Of a stretch of 64,000 bases of DNA, positions 40,945 to 50,000 are shown one piece after another. The translations under genes and the position numbers were made by a program. The notes beneath the pieces are model-generated. The model was not told where the DNA came from. It worked only from the letters and a program-made list of their open reading frames with translations, and searched no databases. Source of the DNA: Pedococcus aerophilus (GTDB lineage: Bacteria > Actinomycetota > Actinomycetes > Actinomycetales > Dermatophilaceae). Location: positions 62,001-126,000 of the forward strand of contig NZ_BAAARN010000005.1 of assembly GCF_039532215.1 (NCBI RefSeq), written 5' to 3'. Numbering within the stretch: position 1 is the first letter of the stretch; each line of letters starts with the position of its first letter.

Positions 40945-41907
40945 TCAGCGGAGGGCGGCCACGACCTGGTCGGCGGCGGCATACGGGTCGGTGCTCCCGT
41001 CCACGACGCGGCCGGCGAGCTCGTCCACCCCGCTGCCGTGCCGCAGGTCGCCCATCCTGGCCCGCAGCTGCTGGAGGGCGATGGCCTCGATCTCGTCGCC
41101 GGCGCGGCGGACCCGGCGTTCGCGCAGGGTGCCGGTCTCCTCCATCCACGCGACGTGCTTGTCGAGCGCCTCCATGACCTCGTCGATCCCCTGTCCCTGC
41201 GCGGCGACCGTCTTGACCACGGGCGGGCGCCAGAGGTTCGGCTCGGTGCGGTCGCCGAGGGAGATCATGTGGCGGATGTCGCGGACGGTGGCGTCGGCGC
41301 CGTCGCGGTCGGCCTTGTTGACGACGAAGAGGTCGCCGATCTCGAGGATGCCGGCCTTGGCCGCCTGGATCCCGTCGCCCATGCCGGGCGCGAGCAGGAC
41401 GATCGTCGTGTCGGCGAGGCCCGCGATCTCGACCTCGGACTGCCCCACGCCGACCGTCTCGACGATGATCACGTCGCACCCAGCGGCGTCGAGGACGCGC
41501 AGCGCCTGCGGGGTCGTCCACGACAGGCCGCCGAGGTGGCCGCGGCTGGCCATCGAGCGGATGTAGACCTCGGGGTCGAGGACGTGGTCCTGCATCCGGA
41601 TCCGGTCACCGAGGAGCGCCCCTCCCGAGAACGGTGACGAGGGGTCGACCGCGAGGATGCCGATCCGCTTGGCCCGGGCGCGGAAGGCCGCCACCAGCGC
41701 GTTGGTCGAGGTCGACTTGCCGACGCCGGGGCTGCCCGTGACACCGATGATGTGCGCGTTGCCGCTGTGCGGGGCCAGCGCGGCCATGACCTCGCGCAGG
41801 GCGGGGTGGGCGTCCTCGACGAGGCTGATCAGGCGCGCGACGGCGCGGGGCGAACCTGCCCTGGCCGACTCGACCAGGGCAGGGACGTCGACGGTGCGGG
41901 GAGCCAA
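40945..41907 (-). CDS. meaB: Methylmalonyl-CoA mutase-associated GTPase MeaB
   Basis: The 320-residue G3E GTPase has Walker A GVTGSPGVGKSTSTNAL, ILAVDPSSPFSGGALLGDRIRM, VETVGVGQSEVEIAGLAD (switch/Walker B), LFVVNKADRDGAD (base specificity) and a C-terminal dimer helix. MeaB protects and reloads adenosylcobalamin mutases. No ATG fits; TTG 41907 is chosen since GGAG lies eight bases upstream and the protein then starts MAPRTVDVPALVE. It is 26 bases downstream of the thiolase gene. The mutase it serves may be the IcmA at 27.5 kb or another elsewhere. Confidence 0.93.
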   Translation of the reverse strand: MAPRTVDVPALVESARAGSPRAVARLISLVEDAHPALREVMAALAPHSGNAHIIGVTGSPGVGKSTSTNALVAAFRARAKRIGILAVDPSSPFSGGALLGDRIRMQDHVLDPEVYIRSMASRGHLGGLSWTTPQALRVLDAAGCDVIIVETVGVGQSEVEIAGLADTTIVLLAPGMGDGIQAAKAGILEIGDLFVVNKADRDGADATVRDIRHMISLGDRTEPNLWRPPVVKTVAAQGQGIDEVMEALDKHVAWMEETGTLRERRVRRAGDEIEAIALQQLRARMGDLRHGSGVDELAGRVVDGSTDPYAAADQVVAALR

Positions 41908-41933
41908 GCGGTCGTCTCCGGTCGTCGCCGGGG

Positions 41934-43136
41934 TCAGGCGCTCTTGGGGACGCGGACGATGAGGGCGTCGCCCTGGCCGCCGCCACCGCACAGCGCGGCC
42001 GCACCGACACCGCCACCGCGGCGCTGGAGCTCCAGCGCGAGGTGCAGGGCGATGCGCGCACCGGACATGCCGATCGGGTGGCCGAGGGCGATGGCGCCAC
42101 CGTTGACGTTGACCTTGTCGACGTCGATGCCGAGCTCCTTGGCCGAGGCCAGGCCGACCGCGGCGAACGCCTCGTTGATCTCGACGAGGTCGAGGTCCGC
42201 GGGCGTGATGCCCTCGCGCTCGCAGGCCTTGGCGATGGCGCGAGCCGGCTGCTGCTGGAGCGTCGAGTCGGGGCCGGCGACCATGCCGTGCGCGCCGATC
42301 TCGGCGAGCCAGGTGAGCCCGAGCTCCTCCGCCCTGGCCTTGCTCATCACGACGACGGCAGCAGCGCCGTCGCTGATCTGACTGGCGGACCCGGCGGTGA
42401 TGGTGCCGTCCTTGGAGAACGCCGGGCGCAGCTTGCCGAGCGAGTCGGTCGTCGTGTCGGCACGGATGCCCTCGTCGGACTTGAACTCGATCGGGTCGCC
42501 CTTGCGCTGCGGGATCGACACCGGCACGACCTCGTCGTCGAACAGGCCGTCCTTCCAGGCGCGGGCGGCGAGCTGGTGGCTGCGCGCGGAGAACTCGTCC
42601 TGCTGCTCGCGGGTGAACTCCTGCGAGCCGGTGTTGGCCTGCTCGGTGAGCAGCCCCATCGCCTGGTCGGTGAACGCGTCCCACAGGCCGTCGAAGGCCA
42701 TGTGGTCGCGCATCGTCACGTCGCCGTACTTGTAGCCCTCGCGCGACTTCTCCAGCAGGTGCGGCGCGTTGGTCATCGACTCCTGGCCGCCCGCCACGAC
42801 GACGTCGACCTCGCCGGCGCGGATCATCTGGTCGGCCATGGCGATGGCGTTGATGCCCGACAGGCAGACCTTGTTGATCGTCAGGGCCGGGACGTTCATC
42901 GGGATGCCGGCCTTGGCCGCAGCCTGGCGTGCGGGGATCTGCCCGGCGCCGGCCTGGAGCACCTGGCCCATGATCACGTAGTCGACCTGGTCGGGAGCGA
43001 CGCCGGACTTGTCGAGCGCGCCCTTGATGGCGACGCCACCGAGGTCGGCCCCGCTGAAGCCCTTGAGCGAGCCGAGCAGGCGGCCCATGGGGGTGCGGGC
43101 CCCCGCGACGATGACGGAAACGGGACGGTCAGACAT
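41934..43136 (-). CDS. Acetyl-CoA C-acetyltransferase (thiolase)
   Basis: The 400-residue thiolase has the nucleophilic Cys in [13 protein letters not shown] (about residue 89), [19 protein letters not shown] (His) and [11 protein letters not shown] (second Cys), all intact. It condenses or cleaves acetoacetyl-CoA/3-ketoacyl-CoA. The ATG at 43136 has GGAGG eight bases upstream, and TAGAGT at 43181-43176 is a likely -10. It is followed by meaB as a two-gene unit, linking acetyl-CoA and propionyl/butyryl-CoA metabolism. Confidence 0.94.
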   Translation of the reverse strand: MSDRPVSVIVAGARTPMGRLLGSLKGFSGADLGGVAIKGALDKSGVAPDQVDYVIMGQVLQAGAGQIPARQAAAKAGIPMNVPALTINKVCLSGINAIAMADQMIRAGEVDVVVAGGQESMTNAPHLLEKSREGYKYGDVTMRDHMAFDGLWDAFTDQAMGLLTEQANTGSQEFTREQQDEFSARSHQLAARAWKDGLFDDEVVPVSIPQRKGDPIEFKSDEGIRADTTTDSLGKLRPAFSKDGTITAGSASQISDGAAAVVVMSKARAEELGLTWLAEIGAHGMVAGPDSTLQQQPARAIAKACEREGITPADLDLVEINEAFAAVGLASAKELGIDVDKVNVNGGAIALGHPIGMSGARIALHLALELQRRGGGVGAAALCGGGGQGDALIVRVPKSA

Positions 43137-43175
43137 GGTTCAAGCCTCCAGCGCCATTGGTGTGGTTCACCGGGC

Positions 43176-43181
43176 ACTCTA
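43176..43181 (-). promoter_or_regulatory. -10-like TAGAGT of the thiolase-meaB unit
   Basis: TAGAGT on the minus strand, about 39 bases upstream of the thiolase ATG, leaves room for a leader with the GGAGG ribosome-binding site. No clear -35 is seen. Confidence 0.35.
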
Positions 43182-43225
43182 GTCGCGCGCCCGGGGCACG
43201 GGTCGGCCCGGGCGGGTGGCCCTGA

Positions 43226-43251
43226 CCACACGCGGGTATGCCGCGTGGTGG
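43226..43251 (-). terminator. Hairpin after the giant two-gene operon
   Basis: CACGCGG and CCGCGTG pair across the loop GTATG; the stem continues for three more pairs past a one-base bulge. It starts 24 bases beyond the stop of the 1256-residue gene and lies upstream of the thiolase promoter. The right half is the dispersed 13-mer. Confidence 0.5.
43236..43248 (+). repeat. Dispersed 13-mer GTATGCCGCGTGG (intergenic copy)
   Basis: Exact copy of the word at 24322 and 35124, here forming the loop and right arm of the hairpin between the giant operon and the thiolase gene. Confidence 0.55.
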
Positions 43252-43274
43252 GCTCTGCGCCCACCGCGCCGACC

Positions 43275-46200
43275 TCAGGTGGTGGCCGTCGCCGTGACCC
43301 GTTGTCCCTCGGGGCTGAGCACGCCCACCGAGATCCGCACCGCCCCCGTGAGCGGGATGAACGCCTCGTACGGAGCAGGGGCGCCGGGTCCCCGCCGGAG
43401 CCGGTTGCGCACCACGGCGATCTCACCGGTCCGGGGCAGTCCGTCGGAGGCCCACGGGATCTCGTCGAACGGGAACGTCCCCGTGAGCGTCCGGACGCGA
43501 GGCAGGAACGGCCCGACGGGTGGGAAGGGCAGTCCCCGTCGGAACCCTCCCCCGACGCCACCGGCACGCACGGGACCGCCGAGGCCACCGGGGAACCTCT
43601 CGCGGAACGGCGGTGGCCGGTCGGGCAGCACGACCGGTCCGAGGAGCTGGGAGGCGACCACCTCGAGCACGTAGGGCGGACGTCGTCTGGCGCTGGCGTT
43701 GGTCCGGATGCCGACGTGCACGCCGCGGCCGGCGATCGTGAAGACGTCGACGAGCTCGAGCGTCACGTCCGGGGGCGGCTCGACCCACCCCGGCACGGTG
43801 AGCTCTCGGGTCACCTCGCGGCCGAAGGGGTCGACCAGGCGCAGGAGCACGTCGACGGGGTCCGCGGCCACCGGGCGGGTGAACCACAGGGCGAGCGGCG
43901 ACCGCCCCGCCACCCTGTCCCCCTGCTCGATGATCGGTGTCGTCGAGGCCGCAGCCGGCGGAGCGGTCAGTGGGGCCCTGGGGACCTCGGGCAGCGCGAC
44001 GACCGCGACGCCCTCCGCCCCGGCCGTCCCGTCGAGGCGGTGGACGCCGGCGGGCAACCAGCGCGGCGGGGCGGTCGTCGCAGACCGGACGAGCACGCCC
44101 CGGTGGCCGCCGCCCCAGACCTCGGCGGTCAACGGCTCCAGCTCGGGCGCACCCGGCGGCACGACGAGCGGGACGACGTCGGACGCCACCGACGGGAGCC
44201 CCCGCTCCCCCTTCGCCGGCACGGTGTCCACCGGCACCGCCACGGCGCGCAGGAGCCAGGGGTCCCAGCGGCCGGGCAGCGTGCCGGTCCACGTGGCCGA
44301 CCAGATCGGCTGTCCCAGCACGCGGTCGACGTCCGCCGGCGTCGGCACGGCCGTCACCGCCACCTCGGCGAACGCCGGACCCATCGTGGACACGTCGCGA
44401 GCAGCCTCCTCCGAGGTGGTCCGGTGCAACCGGAACCGTTGCACCGCAATGTCGCTCGCGGCATACAGGGTGATCGTGACGGTGCCGTCCGCGGCGACGG
44501 ACGGACGTGCCAACGGTGGCGCGGGGCGGCGCAGCCGCGGCGCCATCACGGCCTGGAGGTGCTCGTGGGGGGTCCCGGAGTCGGGCCACGGGCTCTCCAC
44601 CCCGGACCTCGTCATGGTGGTGACGAGGAAGAGGTGGATGTCGGTGGATCCCTTGGGCAGGGTGGCGTCGTACGTCCGGTCGGCGCCGTCGACCTCCTGG
44701 AACCTGCGGAAGGCGGCCCGGCGCTGGGTCGGGGTCATGGCGTCGTACGCCGTCCTGAGGTCCACCAGGCGCTGACCGGGCACCGTGGAGTCGGGCGCCC
44801 TGGGGGTGAGGCCCGCCCGCTGGCGCAGCGACGTCTCGTTGACCTCCCAGATGATGCAGGTCCGCACGTCGGCGCCGCCCGGCAGCGACCAGGCCACCCG
44901 CACGTGGCTGCAGCCCTGGGCGTCGAGGGTGCTGCCGAGCGGGACCCCGGGCAGCGGCGGCGGCGGGAGGGGGACGACCGGCACCGGGCTCGCCGCGCTG
45001 GTGCGCGCCGGGTGCGGCTCCCCCGGGGACCACGGGGTGGGGCTCGCCCCGACGAGCAGGTGCCGACGCGCCCACACCTGGACGCCCCAGCGCCCGGTGC
45101 TCCCGAAGTCGAGGGTGGGGACGTCGGCGACCACGGCGTAGCGACGCCCACCGTCGCCCTGGGCCGGGCCGGGGACGACGGTCTCCGTGCCGTCGGCGGA
45201 CAGCGGTCGCACGGTGCAGCCGGACGGCACCGGGGTGTCGCCGACGAAGCCGAACCCGAGGTCGCGGCGGAAGCACCCGCCCGGGGTGACGGCGTCCGGC
45301 GACAGCCCTGCGGGCGGGGTCGCGGTGGGTGAGGACATCGGGAACCAGATGGCGACGAGGTCGACCTGGGTCGGGGTGCGCTCCTCCCACTCGACGGCGA
45401 CCTCGGCCTTGAGGGTCGCAGGGCAGGACGGGGAGCCGGCGTACCGGGTGTCCAGGGCCACCGAGATGAGGCGGGTGGGTTGCGGCGCGGGTTCGTCGCC
45501 GTTCCAGGCGACGTCCTGCCACGGTGACCAGATGCCGTGCAGGTCGCTCACCGCGACGGCGTAGCCGAGGTGGCGTCCACCGCTGCCGATCGGGATCTCC
45601 TGCCCACCGTCGACGAGGGCGATGCGGTTGTTGCCCGTCCTGCCCTCGGGACCGTCCGGGGTGACGAGCAGGGGACGGTCGCCGCCGGCGTCGCGCCGCG
45701 GCAGCAGTGAGACCGCCGGGCCCGTGGTCAGGAGGTCGAACCGCGCGAGGGCGGACTCGGTCACCGGCGAGGTCGCGGCAGCCTTCGGCACGCGGTCCCA
45801 GGCGAGGCGGACCGACTCCCTCCACGGTGCGTCCGGTACGACCGGGCCGACGAGCCCGGCGCGTTCGGAGGTGAGCCCGGTGGGCGCCGGTACGACCAGG
45901 TGCGGCTCGGGGGCGGGTGCGTAGGCGGCGAACTCCGCTCCCCCGCGGTCGGGCGGAGCGAGGCGCGAGTACTTCGCGGTGACGAGGAAGTCGCAGCGAC
46001 CGACCTGCACCTGGACGTCGTCCATCTGCTCCATCGTGTAGCTGGCCCCGAAACCGCAGGCGAGGTTGAGGAAGGGGTCGCTCAGCGCGGGGAGCATGAG
46101 CATCGGCCACGGCCCCGTGTCGGCGGTGGTGCCGAGCGAGGAGGTCCGGCCGTCCTGCTGCGGCGGGTCGACCGTGCGCGGACTCGTGACGGCGAACTGC

Positions 46201-47045
46201 TGGTACTCGCGGACGCTGGGGTCGTAGAGGGCGGGCAGCTCGGGGAACAGGTCGCGCCGGACCTCCTCGACGAGCAGCTTCGGGTCGGGGGCCTGCCACG
46301 GCGGCGCCGCCCGGCCCGCCTCGGTGACGGGTGCCCAGCCGATCGGCGGGCCGCCTCGCAGGAGGCGGTGGATCGCGGCGTCCACCGGCGGCATGAGCCG
46401 GTCCAGCGGCCCCTGGTCGGAGGTGTCGTACTCGAAGCCCGCGAGCGGCTGGTCCACCGGCAGCCCGACGAGCTCGAGCGGCACCCAGGCGTCGTCGTTG
46501 ACGATCCGGTCGAGTGGGTCGACGGCGACGCGGATGTCGGTGCCGTTGACCACCTTCGCGTAGGTCGCCCCGGATGTGCGGACCTCGAGCGTGACCGGAT
46601 CGGCATTGACCGGCCGCAGCGACGCCGCAGCGACCACGTGGTCGGGGTCGTCACCGGTGCGGAACAGCAGCACCGCGACCGGCTGGCCGGGGTCGAGGGG
46701 ACGGCAGGTGACGACCACGCAGCCCGCCTCGACCGCGCCCCAGGTCACCAGCGGCACGGGGTCGGAGAAGACGAACGCCTTGGTGCGCTTCGGCGCGTCC
46801 TTGGGGCTGCGGGTCCAGACCGTGAAGGCGCCACGGGGCACACCGAGCCCGGGACCGCAGGCCCAGCTCAGGTGGATGTCCATGGAGCGCAGCTGGAGGA
46901 GGCGCTCGTCGAACGCGGGGCCCGCGCGGTCGACGTCGATGTGGCCGAGCCGGCGCAGGAGCGCTCGCTGACGTGCTGCCAGGGTCGCCCACGGCAGCCG
47001 GACGGCCTTGGCGCGGAACAACGACGAGTCGGACCGGCGTGCCAT
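43275..47045 (-). CDS. Giant protein (1256 aa) of unknown function, partner of the 2260-aa protein
   Basis: The protein begins MARRSDSSLFRAKAVRLPWAT and has no signal peptide or membrane helix. It is Pro/Val-rich, with many beta-strand blocks that look like fibronectin/Ig-type repeats (for example LTSERAGLVGPVVPDAPWRESVRLAWD, then a VRVAWSLPGGADVRTCIIWEVN block). The C-terminal 150 residues are Gly/Pro/Arg-rich. ATG 47045 shares one base with the TGA of the upstream 2260-residue gene (TGATG), so it is translationally coupled to it. Codon use is as in neighbouring genes. No enzyme motif found. Confidence 0.8.
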   Translation of the reverse strand: MARRSDSSLFRAKAVRLPWATLAARQRALLRRLGHIDVDRAGPAFDERLLQLRSMDIHLSWACGPGLGVPRGAFTVWTRSPKDAPKRTKAFVFSDPVPLVTWGAVEAGCVVVTCRPLDPGQPVAVLLFRTGDDPDHVVAAASLRPVNADPVTLEVRTSGATYAKVVNGTDIRVAVDPLDRIVNDDAWVPLELVGLPVDQPLAGFEYDTSDQGPLDRLMPPVDAAIHRLLRGGPPIGWAPVTEAGRAAPPWQAPDPKLLVEEVRRDLFPELPALYDPSVREYQQFAVTSPRTVDPPQQDGRTSSLGTTADTGPWPMLMLPALSDPFLNLACGFGASYTMEQMDDVQVQVGRCDFLVTAKYSRLAPPDRGGAEFAAYAPAPEPHLVVPAPTGLTSERAGLVGPVVPDAPWRESVRLAWDRVPKAAATSPVTESALARFDLLTTGPAVSLLPRRDAGGDRPLLVTPDGPEGRTGNNRIALVDGGQEIPIGSGGRHLGYAVAVSDLHGIWSPWQDVAWNGDEPAPQPTRLISVALDTRYAGSPSCPATLKAEVAVEWEERTPTQVDLVAIWFPMSSPTATPPAGLSPDAVTPGGCFRRDLGFGFVGDTPVPSGCTVRPLSADGTETVVPGPAQGDGGRRYAVVADVPTLDFGSTGRWGVQVWARRHLLVGASPTPWSPGEPHPARTSAASPVPVVPLPPPPLPGVPLGSTLDAQGCSHVRVAWSLPGGADVRTCIIWEVNETSLRQRAGLTPRAPDSTVPGQRLVDLRTAYDAMTPTQRRAAFRRFQEVDGADRTYDATLPKGSTDIHLFLVTTMTRSGVESPWPDSGTPHEHLQAVMAPRLRRPAPPLARPSVAADGTVTITLYAASDIAVQRFRLHRTTSEEAARDVSTMGPAFAEVAVTAVPTPADVDRVLGQPIWSATWTGTLPGRWDPWLLRAVAVPVDTVPAKGERGLPSVASDVVPLVVPPGAPELEPLTAEVWGGGHRGVLVRSATTAPPRWLPAGVHRLDGTAGAEGVAVVALPEVPRAPLTAPPAAASTTPIIEQGDRVAGRSPLALWFTRPVAADPVDVLLRLVDPFGREVTRELTVPGWVEPPPDVTLELVDVFTIAGRGVHVGIRTNASARRRPPYVLEVVASQLLGPVVLPDRPPPFRERFPGGLGGPVRAGGVGGGFRRGLPFPPVGPFLPRVRTLTGTFPFDEIPWASDGLPRTGEIAVVRNRLRRGPGAPAPYEAFIPLTGAVRISVGVLSPEGQRVTATATT

Positions 47046-50000
47046 CAGAGCTCCTCCTCCCAGGGTGCGCGTTGCAGCGGGACGTCCACGGCCAGCGCCC
47101 GGCTCTCCGAGGCGTTCGCCAGGGCGTCGGCGGCGACGACGAGGTCGAGGGCGACCCGCTTGCCGCGCGCACCGGCGTCGAGCAGGACAACGGCTCGTCC
47201 GAGTCCGGGGCCGCGGATGATGCGGGTGATGCCGGCCGCGGGGAGCGAACCCGCCGGTGCCGCAGAGGTGCTCGCCCTGAGCGAGAGCCAGTCGGTCGGG
47301 CGTGCTGCCCACCAGTGGTGCGTGGGATCGACCGAGTCCACTGGTCCCTGGACCTTGGTCGGCATGAGCCTGTTCCGCCACAACGTCTCGCTGCACTCGA
47401 CGAGGACGGCCAGTGGTGTCGGCACCGCGTCGGTCGACCACAGCACCTGGACCACGGGAGCCCCCGGGGTCTGCGGGACGGTGAGCCCGGCCGCCTGGAA
47501 CGCCGTGTCGAGCTGGTCGCCGGTGGGGGCGTCCGGCAGGGCCGCCAGAGGGCCGATCGCAGGGACGACGGTATGGCGCCAACGCGCCTCCCGCAGCAAC
47601 CCGGCCAGCTGCGCGACGGTGCCGAAGGCGCTGGTGGTGAAGCCGATCCGGTGCACGAGGGCCCGGGCACCGGCAGGGGCGCCTTTGGGCACGGCGTGGA
47701 TGTCGATGAGGTAGTCGGTGAGCGGCTCGAGGTCGTAGGGCAGCTCCAGCACGTCGTGGTGGGTGCGTTCGCCGGAGAGGTCGATGCACTGCTGCCCCTG
47801 GCTCAGCACCTCGACGACAGCCTCCTCCCACGGGGTGGTCACGGCCAGCCCGCGTGCCTCCTTGAGGAACACCCCGTCGCGCTGGAGCGCCACGGCGAAG
47901 GCGCTCCCCGGCGCCCCTCCCCCGGGCGGCACCGGGTGCTTGCCGGAGGCGGCGAGGACGATGACGCGCAGCTCCTTGCCGTAGGCGTCGAACAGGGCGG
48001 TGACGTTCTGCGTCGCCAGGGCGATGCGGATCGGCTCGGCGCACAGGACGCCGACGTCGTCCATGCCCGGGGCCGTGGCGAGCAGCCACGGCGACAGGTC
48101 CTTGGGCGACTCGTCCTGGCCGTCGGCGGCGAACCGGTAGCTGTCGGTGTGGCCACCGTCCCACGTGGGCGCCACCGTCGGCTCGGCGTCCTGCTTGACC
48201 GAGGCAGCCTTCCAGTCGACGGTCACCGTGTAGGAGCGGCCGGGCACGAGCAGGGCGTGGTCGTCGGGGTCCTGGGCGAGCGCGGTGGAGATGGCCTCCT
48301 GCTCGCTGGTGACGACCGAGGTGTCCCACTCCCACCGTGTCGCCTCGCTCGTCACCACACCCGTCATGGCGACGAGGTGGAAGGCGGGCGGCTCCTGGTC
48401 CTTCGGGAACTGCGTTGCGTCCCAACCGATCTCGATCGTCGCGACGTCCCGCAGGTCGCGGGAGTGCACGAGGACTAGGGTCTGTCGCCACGTCGCCCGC
48501 GCGGCGGTGCGGGCCGCCACCTGCCCGGCCCGGCAGACCGGATCGGCCCACGGGCCGTCGCCGTCGACCCAGGTGGCGGGCAGCGGGTTGTCGGCGTCGA
48601 CCCGGTCGTCGGAGGACAGCCCGCGCTCGTCGAGCACCTGGCCCTTGGCGTCGAGCCAGCGCACGACAAGGCGTTCGACGAAGATCTCCTCGGGGACGAG
48701 CAGCAGCAGGGTCACGTCGCCCGCGCCCCCGCCGGGGGCGATCCGCAGGGTGTCGCGCAGGTCGCCCGGGGTGAACCTGAGCCGGTCCCACGCCCGCTTC
48801 ACGCGCTCCATGTCGGACTCCGTGCCGCGCGGGGCAGGCTGGTCCGAGTCGAGGACGGGCGAGCGGAGGATGCGCCCCTCGCAACCGAGCCCGGTCGACG
48901 CGGCCCGGCCGACCGCCATACCTGCTGCTCGTCCCCCGCCCACCCCGACGGCCAGCCCGAGCGCTGGGTCCCATCCCTGCATCAGCCGGGTGGCCTGCAC
49001 GTCGCCGAGACTCGCTCCGTCGGCCAGGGCCGTGGCGACCTCGGTCCAGGCGCGCTCGTCCGTGGCCAGGGCACGGTGGGAGAACGTCGAGCCCGCGGTG
49101 GCGACCCAGCCCTTGAGGGGGTCGGGCTGCGGGCGGCCGGGTGCCTTCTCGCAGCAGCGCACCGAGTCGCCGACGACGACGGCCGGGCTCGTGCCCTGGA
49201 GCAGGTCGATCGCCGCGTCACCGGTCCGCCAGGCCTCCGTGACGTCGCAGTCGGCGTGCACCGGGCGCGTGCGCAGTGTGTCGGGCGGGTCGGGCCACGG
49301 GATGCCGGTGAGGTTCCAGCCGACGGTGCTGGCGCCGGGAGGCTTACCGTCGAACGTCCACAGCACCGAGGCCGGCGGCGCGGCAGGGTTGCAGGCGGTC
49401 CCCCACCGGTCGGTCACGCTCGTGGTCAGGGCCTCGCCGTAGGGCAGGGCCCGGCTGAACGGTGTCGGCAGCCAGTTGAGCAGGGCGAGGGCCGGGCCGG
49501 AGGACGGGTCCGCCGGTGAGGTCTGCTTCCACCACGAGCTCGGGGTCTTGCCGGCGGGCGCCGCCGGCTGGAGGTCGCCGGTGAGCGTGACCGAGGTGAC
49601 CTGGTAGGTCCACCACCGGTCGCCCAGCCGCACCCACGGGCGGGCGCCGCTGTTGCCCAACGGCGTGCCGCCGAGGACGGGACCGGCGACGGAGGGGGCC
49701 GTGTTGAACAGCACCACCGGTATGGCGTCCAGCGGCACCGTGGGCGCGGCGCCGGCGACCCCGTCCCCCAGGGCGTCCGCCAGCTTGCCGTCGATCGAGC
49801 GTTGCCCGCCCGTCCCCTCGACGAGCGCAGGTGAGCGCGAGACGAGGCTGACACCCGCCACGAGCGGTGGCGGGGTGAGCGTCTCGCTCGGCTTGGAGCC
49901 GATGGTCAGCGACACGCAGCCCTTGACGCTGAAGAAGAAGAAGTCGACCTCGCCGCAGACCTCGCCGTGGACGTAGGTGATGTCGGGGCTGCTCGGGGTG

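Noticed and set aside
42042-45332. Long plus-strand open frame (over 1000 codons) opposite the thiolase and giant gene
   Set aside because: It has no recognisable domain, is antisense to conserved thiolase coding, and its Arg/Gly/His-rich translation is typical of a high-GC shadow frame.
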